Source: JBDIBA01 sp039812705
Lineage (GTDB): Bacteria; Actinomycetota; Acidimicrobiia; Acidimicrobiales; JBBSGY01
DNA: 64,000 nucleotides
NCBI GenBank assembly: GCA_039812705.1
Contig: JBDIBA010000004.1
Location: 5,102-69,101, forward strand
Direction: 5' to 3'
The notes under the pieces were generated by a model that saw only the letters and a list, made by a program, of their open reading frames with translations, searched no databases and was not told the origin of the DNA. The position numbers were made by a program, and so were the translations under genes. Below are positions 33,734 to 42,559 of this stretch, piece after piece (positions within the stretch are counted from its first letter, which is position 1; each line of letters begins with the position of its first letter).

Positions 33734-34522
33734 TTAGCGGCCGTCTGGAAGCGGAGAAACCACCTTCAGTGCGGCATCGAACAGTTCGGGGTTTGCGCCA
33801 ACAATGTTTCGGTTGGGCCCGGTCGTTGGTTCGCGAAGCACCTTGGCTCCGGCTTCGGTGGCGATTGCAATACCGGCGCAAACATCCCAGTCCTTGACGA
33901 AGGACTGGGCGTAGACGTCAATGCGTCCGGCGGCCAGAAAGCACATGTCGAGTGCGGCCGATCCTGTGCGCCTGATGTCTCGAAACTCTCCGAGCATTGG
34001 GGCCAGCCAGTTGCCCTCGGCCAGACGTTGTTCGGCGCCATAGGAAAAGCCGGTGCCCAACATGGCGAGGTTGGTGTTGTGCTGGGTGGAACACGCAATG
34101 GGTTGGTCATTGAGAAATGCCCCCTTGCCGCTTGCGGCACTGAAAAGTTCATCCATTGCGGGGTTGAAAACCGCGCCTGCTACGGGCACGCCATCGACCT
34201 CGGCTCCGATGCTCACGGCAAACAGCGGCATTCCGTAAACGAAGTTGACCGTGCCATCGAGGGGGTCAATTACCCAGCGAACCCCAGTAGTGGATTCCTT
34301 GAAAGTTCCTTCTTCGCCAAGCAGTCCGTCGTCGGGTCGGCATTCGAGGATTGCCTCGGTAATGAACGCTTCGCTCCGTTTGTCTGTTTCGGTGACGACA
34401 TCGACTGCAGAAGTCTTGGTGTCAATGTCCCCAAAGCCCTCGTTCCGTCCTTGCAGAAGTATTTGGCCGGCCCCGCGGGCAATCTCTGTAGCGATGTTGC
34501 AGAGTTCCGTCGAATCGATCAT
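33734..34522 (-). CDS. Inositol monophosphatase family protein
   Basis: The 262-aa product is a Mg-dependent, Li-sensitive-type phosphatase. The metal-binding set is complete: DVVTETD, GEEGT, the WVIDPLDGTVNFVYGMP signature and WDVCAGIAIATEAGA near the C-terminus. Possible substrates are inositol-1-phosphate, histidinol phosphate, fructose-1,6-bisphosphate or PAP; sequence does not decide. It is divergent from the polyprenol-phosphate glycosyltransferase gene. The 75 bp between it and the LysM gene stop hold no obvious terminator. Confidence 0.9.
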   Translation of the reverse strand: MIDSTELCNIATEIARGAGQILLQGRNEGFGDIDTKTSAVDVVTETDKRSEAFITEAILECRPDDGLLGEEGTFKESTTGVRWVIDPLDGTVNFVYGMPLFAVSIGAEVDGVPVAGAVFNPAMDELFSAASGKGAFLNDQPIACSTQHNTNLAMLGTGFSYGAEQRLAEGNWLAPMLGEFRDIRRTGSAALDMCFLAAGRIDVYAQSFVKDWDVCAGIAIATEAGAKVLREPTTGPNRNIVGANPELFDAALKVVSPLPDGR

Positions 34523-34672
34523 TGCAACTGTCTAATCGAGGCACTGAGGGTTGTCGTCCTTTGCCTTGTGAGTTGCTTCGCGAGGCCGGTTGTGAGACGA
34601 CTGCGTTTCACTGTTCGACAACCAAGAAGGCTCGATGGGAATGGCGTCGTGCCGATTGCGGAGCCGCGCAGC

Positions 34673-34678
34673 TACGAT
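34673..34678 (+). promoter_or_regulatory. -10 element of the glycosyltransferase-dinB operon
   Basis: TACGAT precedes the ATG at 34686 by exactly seven bases, consistent with leaderless transcription. This favours that ATG over the one at 34695. Confidence 0.5.
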
Positions 34679-34685
34679 TGGCGAA

Positions 34686-35456
34686 ATGAATTCGATGTCA
34701 GCCTTAGTGATTATCCCGACGTACCAAGAGGCCGCGAACATCGACAATGTTTTGACCCAGGTCCGTTCGGCGTTGCCAGACGCCCACGTTTTGGTCGTGG
34801 ACGACTCGAGTCCGGACGAAACCGCAGAGCTGGCTGGAAAGGTCGCGACCCGGTTGGGCGGCATCGACGTCTTGGTGCGTCCCGGCAAAGATGGCCTTGG
34901 CGCTGCATATCGTGCGGGCTTCGCCTGGGGTCAGAAGAATGGCTACGAGATCATGATCGAGATGGATGCCGACATGTCTCACGACCCGGCTGCACTTCCT
35001 CGTCTGGTCGAGGGAATCGAATCCGGCGCAGACCTGGTCATCGGGTCGCGCTATGTCGCCGGTGGTGCAGTTCCTGGTTGGCCCGCTCACAGGCTGCTGT
35101 TGTCGCGTGGCGGAAACGCATACGCGCGCACGCTTCTTGGCATGAAGGTGGTCGACCTCACCTCTGGCTACCGCGCATTTCGGTCGTCGAAGCTTGCGCA
35201 GATCAACCTCGGCGCAGTTCGTGCAGATGGTTACGGCTTTCAGATCGAGCTGGCTTATCGCATGGCGCGCATCGGGGGAGTCATCAAAGAAGTTCCCATC
35301 ACCTTCGTCGACCGAACGCAGGGCAAGTCCAAAATGTCGTCGCGCATCATTGTCGAGGCGCTCGGTCTGGTCACCATGTGGGCAGTCCGCGATCGTTTCA
35401 ACGTGGTGAGCGGGTTCGCACAGCGCGCGGTGCAGCAGCGACGCCAAAAGCGATAA
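34686..35456 (+). CDS. Polyprenol-phosphate mannosyltransferase-like GT2
   Basis: The 256-aa family-2 glycosyltransferase resembles dolichol/polyprenol-phosphate mannose synthases, which load mannose from GDP-mannose onto a lipid carrier for lipoglycan or protein mannosylation. It has LVIIPTYQEAANIDNVL, the VVDDSSPDET donor site, the MDADMSHDP metal motif and DLTSGYRAFRSS. RADGYGFQIEL and VPITFVDRTQGKSKM complete the pattern. It lacks C-terminal membrane helices, so it is the soluble catalytic type. dinB follows after 24 bp and is probably cotranscribed. Confidence 0.9.
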   Translation: MNSMSALVIIPTYQEAANIDNVLTQVRSALPDAHVLVVDDSSPDETAELAGKVATRLGGIDVLVRPGKDGLGAAYRAGFAWGQKNGYEIMIEMDADMSHDPAALPRLVEGIESGADLVIGSRYVAGGAVPGWPAHRLLLSRGGNAYARTLLGMKVVDLTSGYRAFRSSKLAQINLGAVRADGYGFQIELAYRMARIGGVIKEVPITFVDRTQGKSKMSSRIIVEALGLVTMWAVRDRFNVVSGFAQRAVQQRRQKR

Positions 35457-35480
35457 CGCGCAGCCCGGCGGGCTTTGGCG

Positions 35481-36878
35481 GTGAGCGACGTGGCTGATTC
35501 GATGTCGCGAGCAATTCTTCACGTCGACATGGACTGCTTTTTCGCGGCGGTCGAAGCACTAGAAGACCCATCTCTTCGCAATCGACCGCTGATTGTTGGT
35601 GGCGACGGTGCTCGAGGAGTTGTCGCATCGTGTTCCTATGAGGCGCGCAGCTATGGCATTCGCTCGGCAATGCCATCGGTGCGGGCTAAGCGGCTGTGTC
35701 CTCATGCGGTGTTTGTGCCGGGTCATTACGGCTTGTATCAGGACTACAGCGCCAGATTGATGGAAGTGCTCCGATCCTTTACTCCGTTAGTGGAACCGTT
35801 GTCTCTCGACGAAGCTTTCCTCGATGTGACGGGAAGTCAAAGGTTGTTCGGTTCGCCGTTACAGATCGGCTGGCAAATTCGCGAGGGTGTTTTTGATGCT
35901 CTGGGACTCGATTGTTCGGTTGGCGTAGCCAACACCAAGCACCTCGCAAAGCTCACTTCGGTCCGCGCAAAACCAAAGGCTTCGCGCAATGGCCCGGTCG
36001 ACGGTGCGGGTGTATTCGAGGTTAAAGACAATGAGGCAATCGAGTTTCTGCACGGGTTGCCGGTGCGCGCAATTTGGGGAATCGGTCAAAAGACAGCAGA
36101 CCGCTTGGCTGCAATGGGAATTGAATCGGTTGGTCAACTTGCTTCAACGTCGGCTGATCGGTTGAAGCGGGTCCTTGGTGAAGTCACTGCACTGCACTTG
36201 ATTGACCTTGCTTGGAACCGGGACGATCGCGAAGTCATCACAGATCACGTGGCGAAATCCGTCGGTCATGAGCAGACCTACGAAGCCGACTTGAGAGATC
36301 GCAGCGAGGTTCATCATCAAGTCGTGCGCTTGGCTGATGCCGTGACGGCACGCCTTCGCAAGGGAGGAAAGTCTGGGCGTACCATCACACTCAAGGTCCG
36401 CTTTGGTGACTTTCGCACCATTACCCGGTCTCGGACTCTCCCAAAGGCGTCGGCGAATCTTCAAACAATGGTGGGTGTCGTTGAGGGACTTCTTGATGAC
36501 ATCGAACTTGCCAGCGGAGTGCGCCTGCTTGGCATTTCGGTATCGAACCTTGGTGCGCTGCACGAGTCAAGCCAGCTTTCACTCGACGGGCTCATCAGTG
36601 ACACATCACCGGTTCACGCAACGCCGTTGAAGAAGGCAGGCGCTTCGTACGAGGTCGATAGTCCTGAGAACGCGTCGACAAGAGCCGAAGCGATGTTGTC
36701 ATCGCCAACGGTCGTTGAAACGAATCGCATGCTTGATGAAGCTCTCGATTTGGTGCGCGCGCGCTTTGGCGAGGCCAGCGTTGTGCCCGGTCAACTCGTT
36801 TCCAAGAAAACCCCAGGTTCACCAAGGTTGTTGCGCCATGGTGATCAGCAGTGGGGTCCAACAAAGCGCAACGTGTGA
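35481..36878 (+). CDS. dinB: DNA polymerase IV (Y-family)
   Basis: DinB performs error-prone translesion synthesis. The 465-aa product has the catalytic aspartates in ILHVDMDCFF (Asp16, Asp18; steric-gate Phe20), PLIVGGDGARGVVASCSYEAR and the second acidic site SLDEAFLDVTG. The helix-hairpin-helix GIGQKTADRLAAMGIESVGQL, a little-finger domain and a C-terminal QLSLDGL clamp-binding-like motif (in SSQLSLDGLI) follow. I saw no SOS box upstream, so damage control is not apparent. The start could be TTG 35475, GTG 35481 or ATG 35502. Confidence 0.95.
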   Translation: MSDVADSMSRAILHVDMDCFFAAVEALEDPSLRNRPLIVGGDGARGVVASCSYEARSYGIRSAMPSVRAKRLCPHAVFVPGHYGLYQDYSARLMEVLRSFTPLVEPLSLDEAFLDVTGSQRLFGSPLQIGWQIREGVFDALGLDCSVGVANTKHLAKLTSVRAKPKASRNGPVDGAGVFEVKDNEAIEFLHGLPVRAIWGIGQKTADRLAAMGIESVGQLASTSADRLKRVLGEVTALHLIDLAWNRDDREVITDHVAKSVGHEQTYEADLRDRSEVHHQVVRLADAVTARLRKGGKSGRTITLKVRFGDFRTITRSRTLPKASANLQTMVGVVEGLLDDIELASGVRLLGISVSNLGALHESSQLSLDGLISDTSPVHATPLKKAGASYEVDSPENASTRAEAMLSSPTVVETNRMLDEALDLVRARFGEASVVPGQLVSKKTPGSPRLLRHGDQQWGPTKRNV

Positions 36879-36893
36879 AACGCGTCATCCGTC

Positions 36894-36922
36894 TTGTCGA
36901 ACCGCACTATCGCGGTAATAAT
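36894..36922 (+). promoter_or_regulatory. Promoter of the DUF3040 gene
   Basis: TTGTCG (36894-36899), a 17-base spacer, then AATAAT (36917-36922) form a good sigma-70-type promoter. The leader ends in a G-run (36944-36949) that serves as the ribosome binding site before the GTG at 36956. Confidence 0.6.
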
Positions 36923-36955
36923 TGTGGTTTGAACCTGCAGCCTGGGGGGCGCATC

Positions 36956-37309
36956 GTGCCGTTGTCTGAAGAGGAACAACGCATTCTTCGCGACATTGAA
37001 GCCAACTTCTACGAGCACGACCCGAAGTTTGTTCGTGCTGTGAATCGCGCGGACAGCAGGTTTGGCACTCTCCGCGGCATCAAGATGCCGATCGCCACAT
37101 TTCTCCTTGGTCTGGCAATGGTGCTCGGCACCTACCACCGCATTTGGATTCTTGCGGCGCTCGGTTTTGTGGTCATGGTTGCGAGTGCGGGCATCGTCGT
37201 TCAGAACATCAGTCAACGCATCACGCAGGCCAATAACGATGACGATGAGCCCGATGCCGAAGGCGGCGAAGCGGGTTCGCGCGACTTCGATGGGTGGCCA
37301 AGGGTCTAA
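36956..37309 (+). CDS. DUF3040 membrane protein
   Basis: The 117-aa protein has the DUF3040 opening MPLSEEEQRILRDIEANFYEHDPKFVRAV, written here in order, followed by two transmembrane helices (about 48-66 and 67-85) and an acidic tail. The family is almost confined to actinobacteria and its function is unknown; it is commonly found near mraZ/dinB loci, as here. GTG 36956 gives the family start and has a G-rich ribosome binding site. Unlike many genes in this window it has a leader and a canonical promoter. Confidence 0.88.
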   Translation: MPLSEEEQRILRDIEANFYEHDPKFVRAVNRADSRFGTLRGIKMPIATFLLGLAMVLGTYHRIWILAALGFVVMVASAGIVVQNISQRITQANNDDDEPDAEGGEAGSRDFDGWPRV

Positions 37310-37421
37310 ACCGCCGGTTCCCGCTGCACGTTGCAGGGTGCAACAGGGTTCCCTCATAGCCCTCTGACCTGGGAAGACGCGGACGTTTGTCGGCAAAGTT
37401 CGTTTTGACGACTTGGCCATA

Positions 37422-37427
37422 TATCTT
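37422..37427 (+). promoter_or_regulatory. -10 element of the small-protein/HAD/GH65 operon
   Basis: TATCTT lies eight bases before the GTG at 37436 inside the AT-rich CATATATCTTG. The 126 bp before it hold only a small hairpin near 37325-37345. Confidence 0.4.
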
Positions 37428-37435
37428 GTGCATTC

Positions 37436-37696
37436 GTGATTCGAACTCAAGCCGCGACATCGATAGTTGTCGCTGTAGTCAAACGACCCGATCTATGGGC
37501 GACGGCAGTCCGCCAGCTCTTTGCGCTGGCCCCCGCAAGGTGGTGGGCCAAGGCTCCATTCTTGCCTTTGCCCGAGCCCGACTATTTGGCGTTTCGGTTC
37601 GAAACCGCCTATGGAAGTGGCGACGCGACCCCGCCGGCAAATGATGTCGTCAGTTATTTGGTGTGGTGCCGTAGACAAAGGGCGTTAGCAAGATGA
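37436..37696 (+). CDS. Small hypothetical protein, coupled to HAD/GH65 genes
   Basis: The 86-aa product is basic and aromatic-rich, with PDLWATAVRQLFALAP, ARWWAKAPFLPLPEPDYLAFR and a final DVVSYLVWCRRQR. I have no named family for it, but the Trp/Pro pattern looks like a conserved actinobacterial small protein rather than a chance frame. The stop TGA overlaps the HAD ATG (ATGA at 37693), so the two are translated in sequence. A -10 element eight bases before GTG 37436 supports expression. No membrane helix is clear. Function unknown. Confidence 0.65.
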   Translation: MIRTQAATSIVVAVVKRPDLWATAVRQLFALAPARWWAKAPFLPLPEPDYLAFRFETAYGSGDATPPANDVVSYLVWCRRQRALAR

Positions 37697-38454
37697 GTGA
37701 AGACAAAAACCGCGATCTGCTGGGCGGCAACTACGACGCGTTTCTCTTTGACATGGATGGCGTTTTGACCGATACCGCGGTGACTCACGCGTCTGCTTGG
37801 AAAGAGACGTTTGACGAAGTCCTTCACGCTCGTGCCACAGAAATGAATCAGCCGTTTGTGCCATTCAGTATCGAAAACGACTACGTGAGGTACGTGGACG
37901 GAAAGCGCCGAGAAGACGGCGTCAAAAGTTTTCTCGAATCGCGCGACATTCATTTGCCAACGGGAGACCCAACCGATGCGCCCGGAGTCACGTCCGTCTA
38001 CGCGGTTGGCAACAAGAAGAATCAGCTGCTTCTGGCTGTCATGGCACGCGATGGCGTCAAGTCCTACGAGGACGCGCTTGACCTCTTGCGCGAGTTGAAG
38101 AACAGGGGAGCCAAGCTTGGTGTTGTGTCGTCTAGTGCGAACACAACAGCTGTTCTAACGACAGTTGGCATCAAGGACATCTTTGACACCCAGATTGACG
38201 GCGTTGTTGCCGCTCAGATGAACCTCCCGGGCAAGCCGGCGCCAGACACTTTTGTCAAGGCTGCTGAATTGCTTGGAACCACCGCTGACCGGACAGTCAT
38301 CTTTGAAGACGCAGAAGCCGGTGTTGCAGCGGGGCGAAGCGGTCGGTTTGGTCTGACCGTCGGAGTCGACCGCGTGAACAACGCTTCGGGTCTTATTGAG
38401 CACGGCGCAGATGTTGTGTCGTCCGATCTGCGCGAGTTCATTCCAAGTCGCTAA
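37693..38454 (+). CDS. Beta-phosphoglucomutase family HAD enzyme
   Basis: The 253-aa HAD protein is likely a beta-phosphoglucomutase, converting beta-glucose-1-phosphate to glucose-6-phosphate. Motif I is FDMDGVLTDT with Asp20 and Asp22; the second aspartate acts as acid/base in mutases. The cap domain contains YVDGKRREDGVKSFL. Motif II VVSSSAN, motif III GKPAPDTF and motif IV FEDAEAGVAAG follow. The next gene is a GH65 phosphorylase that would release beta-glucose-1-phosphate. The same pair occurs as Rv3400-Rv3401 in M. tuberculosis. Confidence 0.9.
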   Translation: MSEDKNRDLLGGNYDAFLFDMDGVLTDTAVTHASAWKETFDEVLHARATEMNQPFVPFSIENDYVRYVDGKRREDGVKSFLESRDIHLPTGDPTDAPGVTSVYAVGNKKNQLLLAVMARDGVKSYEDALDLLRELKNRGAKLGVVSSSANTTAVLTTVGIKDIFDTQIDGVVAAQMNLPGKPAPDTFVKAAELLGTTADRTVIFEDAEAGVAAGRSGRFGLTVGVDRVNNASGLIEHGADVVSSDLREFIPSR

Positions 38455-38511
38455 GCATCAGCTGAGCGCAACTTCCCTAACCAACCCCCACCAGCCTGCA
38501 AAGGTGTGCCA

Positions 38512-40905
38512 ATGAGCGAAAACAATGTGTTCACAGTCGACCCGTGGAAGCTCCGCGAAGTCGCATTCGACATCGATGTCCTCCCACAGGCCGAAACGCT
38601 GTTCGCTCTTGCCAATGGTCACATCGGTATGCGTGGAACGCTTGACGAAGGCGAGCCTCACGGCTTGCCGGGTTCTTACCTGAACTCGGTTTACGAAAAG
38701 CGTCCATTGCCGCACGCCGAAGCCGCCTATGGAAATCCGGAGTCCAGTCAGACCGTCATTAACGTGACGGACGGCAAGCTGTTTCGTCTGTTGGTTGAAG
38801 ATGAGCCGTTTGACATTCGTTACGGCGAGCTTCTCGAACACGAACGTGAGCTCGACTTCCGTGACGGCGTGCTGCGCAGAAACGTCATGTGGCGTTCGCC
38901 GGCCGGACAAACGGTTCGGGTTCATTCCGAGCGCATTGTTTCGTTGACTCAGCGCTCAATTGCAGCAATCAAGTACGAAGTCGAAGCGGTCGACAAAGAA
39001 CTGCGCATTGTTGTGCAGTCCGAGCTGGTTGCCAATGAGCAAATGCCTGGCGAGTCAAAAGACCCGCGCACGGCTGCGGTGCTGCACAAGCCTTTGGTCG
39101 CCGAGGACCAATCCTGCACAGGGACCTTTGTCTCATTGACTCACACAACGCGCGAAAGTGGTTTACGTGTGTCTGCGGCAATGGATCACAGCATCGAAGG
39201 ACCAAGCGCGACACTGGTTTCGTCCGACGTAAACCACGACACGGGCCGCGTGACCATCACGACCGTGTTGCAACCGGGTGAACGCCTCCAAGTTCTCAAG
39301 TTTCTTGGTTATGGATGGTCGTCTGCTCGCTCGTTGCCCGCACTTCGTGACCAGGTTGCCGCGGCTCTGACAATGGCCAAGCACACCGGCTGGACAAACC
39401 TCTTAGAGGAGCAGGCCAACTACTTGCGTGACTATTGGGACAACTCTGACGTTGTGATCGATGGTGATGCCGAACTGCAACAGGCCATTCGCCTTGGCCT
39501 TTTTCACATCATGCAGTGCACGGCACGCGCCGAGCGCCGCGCCATTCCCGCCAAGGGTCTAAGCGGGCCGGGCTATGACGGTCATGCGTTTTGGGACATG
39601 GAAACGTTTCTGCTCCAGGTTCTCACTTATACGCATCCGGCTGCTGCCGCCGACACGTTGCGTTGGAGGCACTCCATTCTCCCGATGGCGCGCGAGCGTG
39701 CCCAGCAACTTGGATTCAAAGGCGCGTTGTTCCCGTGGCGAACCATTGCCGGCGAAGAGTGCTCGGGTTACTGGCCTGCTGGCACTGCCGCGTTCCACAT
39801 CGATGCTGACATTGCCGATGCGGTAATCCGCTACCTCGACGTAACCCAAGACGAACAGTTTGAACGCTCGATCGGCCTTGAGTTGCTTGTTGAAACCGCA
39901 CGCTTCTGGCGCTCGGTCGGGCAGTTCGACTTGACGGGCAAGTTCCGAATCGATGGCGTGACGGGCCCCGACGAGTACAGCTCCATTGCGGACAACAACG
40001 TCTACACAAACTTGATGGCGCAACGAAACCTTTGGGCCGCGGCAGATGTTGCTGCAAAGCACAACGACCATGCGCAGGCAATGGGTGTGTCTAACGAAGA
40101 CATTGCCGCGTGGCGCTCAGCTGCTGATGCCATGTATGTGCCGTTTGATGAAGCGCGTGGCATTCACCCGCAATCGGAGAACTTCACAAACCACGAGGTT
40201 TGGGATTTCGCCAACACGCCTGACGAGAAGTACCCGTTGTTGTTGCACTACCCATACCTGGACTTGTACCGCAAGCAAGTGGTCAAGCAGGCCGACCTTG
40301 TTCTTGCCATGCAGATGCGTCCAGATGTGTTCTCCGACGAACAAATGCGCAAGAACTTTGAGTATTACGAGGCCATCACGGTTCGAGACTCGTCCTTGTC
40401 TGCTTGTACGCAAGCCGTAATGGCTGCATGGTGCGGTCACCTAGATCTTGCGTACGACTACTTGGGTGAATCCGCCCTTGTTGACTTGCACGACCTTGCG
40501 GGAAACACCCGCGATGGTTTGCACATGGCATCCCTGGCGGGTTCATGGGCGATTCTCACCATTGGTTTTGGAGGCATGGTCCTGAGCGATGGCGTGCTGA
40601 CGTTCAAGCCACGTCTGCCTCACGACCTGAACCGTGTTGGTTTCAACGTAAACATGCGTGGACGTTTGCTGCGCGTTGAGATCACCAAGGAAACCGTGAC
40701 GTATCGCAACGAGAGCGCAGAGCCGATCGAAATTGGCCACTACGACGAGCTCGTTACGTTGGAGTGTGGCAACCCGGTTACGCGCAAGCTCCCCGTGCTT
40801 CCGTCGCTGCCGCGTCCGCGCCAGCCAGAGCGCAAGGAGCCCGTGGTTCGCTCTTCTCGGCCGCAGTCCTACAGCGATGTAGTGGGTGACGCTGCGTCCA
40901 AATAG
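38512..40905 (+). CDS. GH65 disaccharide phosphorylase
   Basis: The 797-aa protein belongs to glycoside hydrolase family 65, which cleaves maltose, trehalose, kojibiose or nigerose with phosphate to give beta-glucose-1-phosphate. It has the N-terminal beta-sandwich (LANGHIGMRGTLDEGEP), the alpha/alpha barrel with GPGYDGHAFWDMETF and the catalytic acid Glu488 in TGPDEYSS. YTNLMAQRNL and the DLHDLAGNTRDGLHMASLAG phosphate-site region also match. Sequence alone does not fix the disaccharide. ATG 38512 is preferred to GTG 38506. It lies 57 bp after the mutase gene and converges with prfC, 15 bp away. Confidence 0.92.
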   Translation: MSENNVFTVDPWKLREVAFDIDVLPQAETLFALANGHIGMRGTLDEGEPHGLPGSYLNSVYEKRPLPHAEAAYGNPESSQTVINVTDGKLFRLLVEDEPFDIRYGELLEHERELDFRDGVLRRNVMWRSPAGQTVRVHSERIVSLTQRSIAAIKYEVEAVDKELRIVVQSELVANEQMPGESKDPRTAAVLHKPLVAEDQSCTGTFVSLTHTTRESGLRVSAAMDHSIEGPSATLVSSDVNHDTGRVTITTVLQPGERLQVLKFLGYGWSSARSLPALRDQVAAALTMAKHTGWTNLLEEQANYLRDYWDNSDVVIDGDAELQQAIRLGLFHIMQCTARAERRAIPAKGLSGPGYDGHAFWDMETFLLQVLTYTHPAAAADTLRWRHSILPMARERAQQLGFKGALFPWRTIAGEECSGYWPAGTAAFHIDADIADAVIRYLDVTQDEQFERSIGLELLVETARFWRSVGQFDLTGKFRIDGVTGPDEYSSIADNNVYTNLMAQRNLWAAADVAAKHNDHAQAMGVSNEDIAAWRSAADAMYVPFDEARGIHPQSENFTNHEVWDFANTPDEKYPLLLHYPYLDLYRKQVVKQADLVLAMQMRPDVFSDEQMRKNFEYYEAITVRDSSLSACTQAVMAAWCGHLDLAYDYLGESALVDLHDLAGNTRDGLHMASLAGSWAILTIGFGGMVLSDGVLTFKPRLPHDLNRVGFNVNMRGRLLRVEITKETVTYRNESAEPIEIGHYDELVTLECGNPVTRKLPVLPSLPRPRQPERKEPVVRSSRPQSYSDVVGDAASK

Positions 40906-40920
40906 TTGGACATGCAGTCG

Positions 40921-42501
40921 CTAGTTGGTGCCGACCGCATCCAGCACAAGGTCTGGATGATCTTGGCGGATGCGGTCAAGCCAATGAACGCTGTTGAACG
41001 TGGCAAGCAGTGACTTGTCTCGTCGTTCGTAAATGCTGACGCCACTGAGCTGAGCAAGCTTTTCCGCCGAAGGCTGGTCCGTGTGACGCGCAGCAACGTG
41101 GGGAAGTGAACCCAGGGTTACTTCGGCTCCAAACTCCTCGGCCATTCGGTGTGTGAATACTTCGAACTGCATTCGGCCGACTGCTGCAATAACAAGGGCG
41201 CTCGGTCCAAGTTTGGTGTCGGTCATCACCTGAATGACACCTTCTTCGTCCAACTGATCGAGCCCCTTGCGGAACTGCTTGTGCCGCGAAGTGTCTTTTG
41301 CACTTACTCGCGCGAACAGTTCGGGTGAAAAGGTGACGATTTCGGGGAATGAAACCGGCTCGGATTCGTAAAGCGTGTCACCAATGCGAAGTTCGTTTGC
41401 ATTTACTAGGCCAATGACATCACCGGGGAATGCATCGTCGATAGTCTCGCGGTCAGAACCAAAAACAGACGTCGCGTATTTAGTTGCAAACGGTTTTTTT
41501 GTACGCGCGTGAGTCACGGTCATTCCACGTTCGAATGCACCGGAGTGCACACGCACAAATGCAACGCGATCGCGATGGTGTTTATCCATGTTTGCTTGCA
41601 CTTTGAAAACTTGTGCCGCGAAAGGGTCGCTTAGCTTCCTGGTTGTTCCTGCAGCATCGGCTCTTGGTCGCGGTTGAGGCGCAAGCTCGACAACGGCATC
41701 TAGCACCAGACGCACTCCAAAGTTCGTGAGTGCCGAACCAACAAAGAGGGGAGTAGACGAACCCCCCAAGAAAAGTTCTTGATCGTGGGTTTGGCCAACT
41801 TCATCAAGCAGTGCAATTTCGTCGGTCGCCTGGCTCCACACGTCTCCGAGTTGGGCCTCGGCTTGTTGGAACGACAGACGTTCTTCGCCGGCTTCTTGCG
41901 ATCCGCGTGCAGTGCGCGTGTACGAAACAAAATCATTGTGACGGCGGTCGACTACGCCGCGAAAGTCTCCGGGTATTCCCACGGGCCACGTGACCGGAGT
42001 GGGCAACAAGTCCAACTGGTCTTGAATCTCATCGAGCAGTTCGAGGGGGTCGCGTCCGGGGCGGTCGTATTTGTTGAGGAATGTGATGATCGGCAGGTTC
42101 TGTGCACGGCAGACCTGAAACAGCTTGAGTGTTTGAGCCTCAATTCCCTTGGCCACGTCGAGAACCATGATGGCTGCATCCGCTGCAGACAACACGCGGT
42201 AAGTGTCTTCGGAAAAGTCGCGGTGACCAGGCGTGTCAAGCAGGTTGATGACGTGGTCGCGGTACTCGAACTGCAAAACCGTCGATGTAATCGAAATGCC
42301 TCTTTGTTGTTCAAGCGCCATCCAGTCAGATGTCGCCGAGCGCCTTCCAGCGCGCGCCTTGACGGCTCCCGCTTCAGAAACTGCACCGCCGTAAAGGAGA
42401 AACTTTTCGGTAAGTGTTGTCTTGCCCGCGTCAGGGTGGCTGATGATGGCGAAGGTTCGCCGTCGCTTGGATTGTTTCTCGATCTCTTCGGCACTTGACA
42501 C
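40921..42501 (-). CDS. prfC: Peptide chain release factor 3
   Basis: RF3 is a translational GTPase that recycles RF1/RF2 after termination. From GTG 42501 it has 526 aa, the size of the E. coli protein. It shows RRRTFAIISHPDAGKTTLTEKFL, the switch region QQRGISITSTVLQFEY, DTPGHRDFSEDTYR and NKYDRPGRDP. The RF3-specific C-terminal domain has VIAAVGRMQFEVFTHRM. In-frame alternatives are GTG 42507 and TTG 42531. I chose 42501 because a TACTAT -10 element ends eight bases before it. A 19-bp palindrome lies immediately upstream. Confidence 0.95.
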   Translation of the reverse strand: MSSAEEIEKQSKRRRTFAIISHPDAGKTTLTEKFLLYGGAVSEAGAVKARAGRRSATSDWMALEQQRGISITSTVLQFEYRDHVINLLDTPGHRDFSEDTYRVLSAADAAIMVLDVAKGIEAQTLKLFQVCRAQNLPIITFLNKYDRPGRDPLELLDEIQDQLDLLPTPVTWPVGIPGDFRGVVDRRHNDFVSYTRTARGSQEAGEERLSFQQAEAQLGDVWSQATDEIALLDEVGQTHDQELFLGGSSTPLFVGSALTNFGVRLVLDAVVELAPQPRPRADAAGTTRKLSDPFAAQVFKVQANMDKHHRDRVAFVRVHSGAFERGMTVTHARTKKPFATKYATSVFGSDRETIDDAFPGDVIGLVNANELRIGDTLYESEPVSFPEIVTFSPELFARVSAKDTSRHKQFRKGLDQLDEEGVIQVMTDTKLGPSALVIAAVGRMQFEVFTHRMAEEFGAEVTLGSLPHVAARHTDQPSAEKLAQLSGVSIYERRDKSLLATFNSVHWLDRIRQDHPDLVLDAVGTN

Positions 42502-42509
42502 GGTCACCG

Positions 42510-42515
42510 ATAGTA
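42510..42515 (-). promoter_or_regulatory. -10 element of prfC
   Basis: On the minus strand TACTAT is followed after eight bases by GTG 42501. The palindrome at 42518-42536 covers the region between -10 and -35. Confidence 0.45.
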
Positions 42516-42517
42516 CG

Positions 42518-42536
42518 AGCACTTGGTCCAAGTGCT
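42518..42536. promoter_or_regulatory. Perfect 19-bp palindrome, candidate operator
   Basis: AGCACTTGGTCCAAGTGCT has two 9-bp arms around a single central base. It overlaps the prfC promoter and lies 23 bases before the divergent LplA-like ATG, so it could control either or both. Confidence 0.6.
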
Positions 42537-42559
42537 GGAGTGGGAAGCTTTAGGCGCCT

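Noticed and set aside
35400..35481. SOS box for dinB
   Set aside because: No GAAC-N4-GTTY match was found upstream of dinB or before the glycosyltransferase gene that probably shares its transcript.
33662..35497. Open plus-strand frame of 611 codons
   Set aside because: It runs antisense through the inositol-phosphatase gene and out of frame through the glycosyltransferase gene. Both of these have full family motifs, and the translation of this frame is Arg/Cys-rich and matches nothing.
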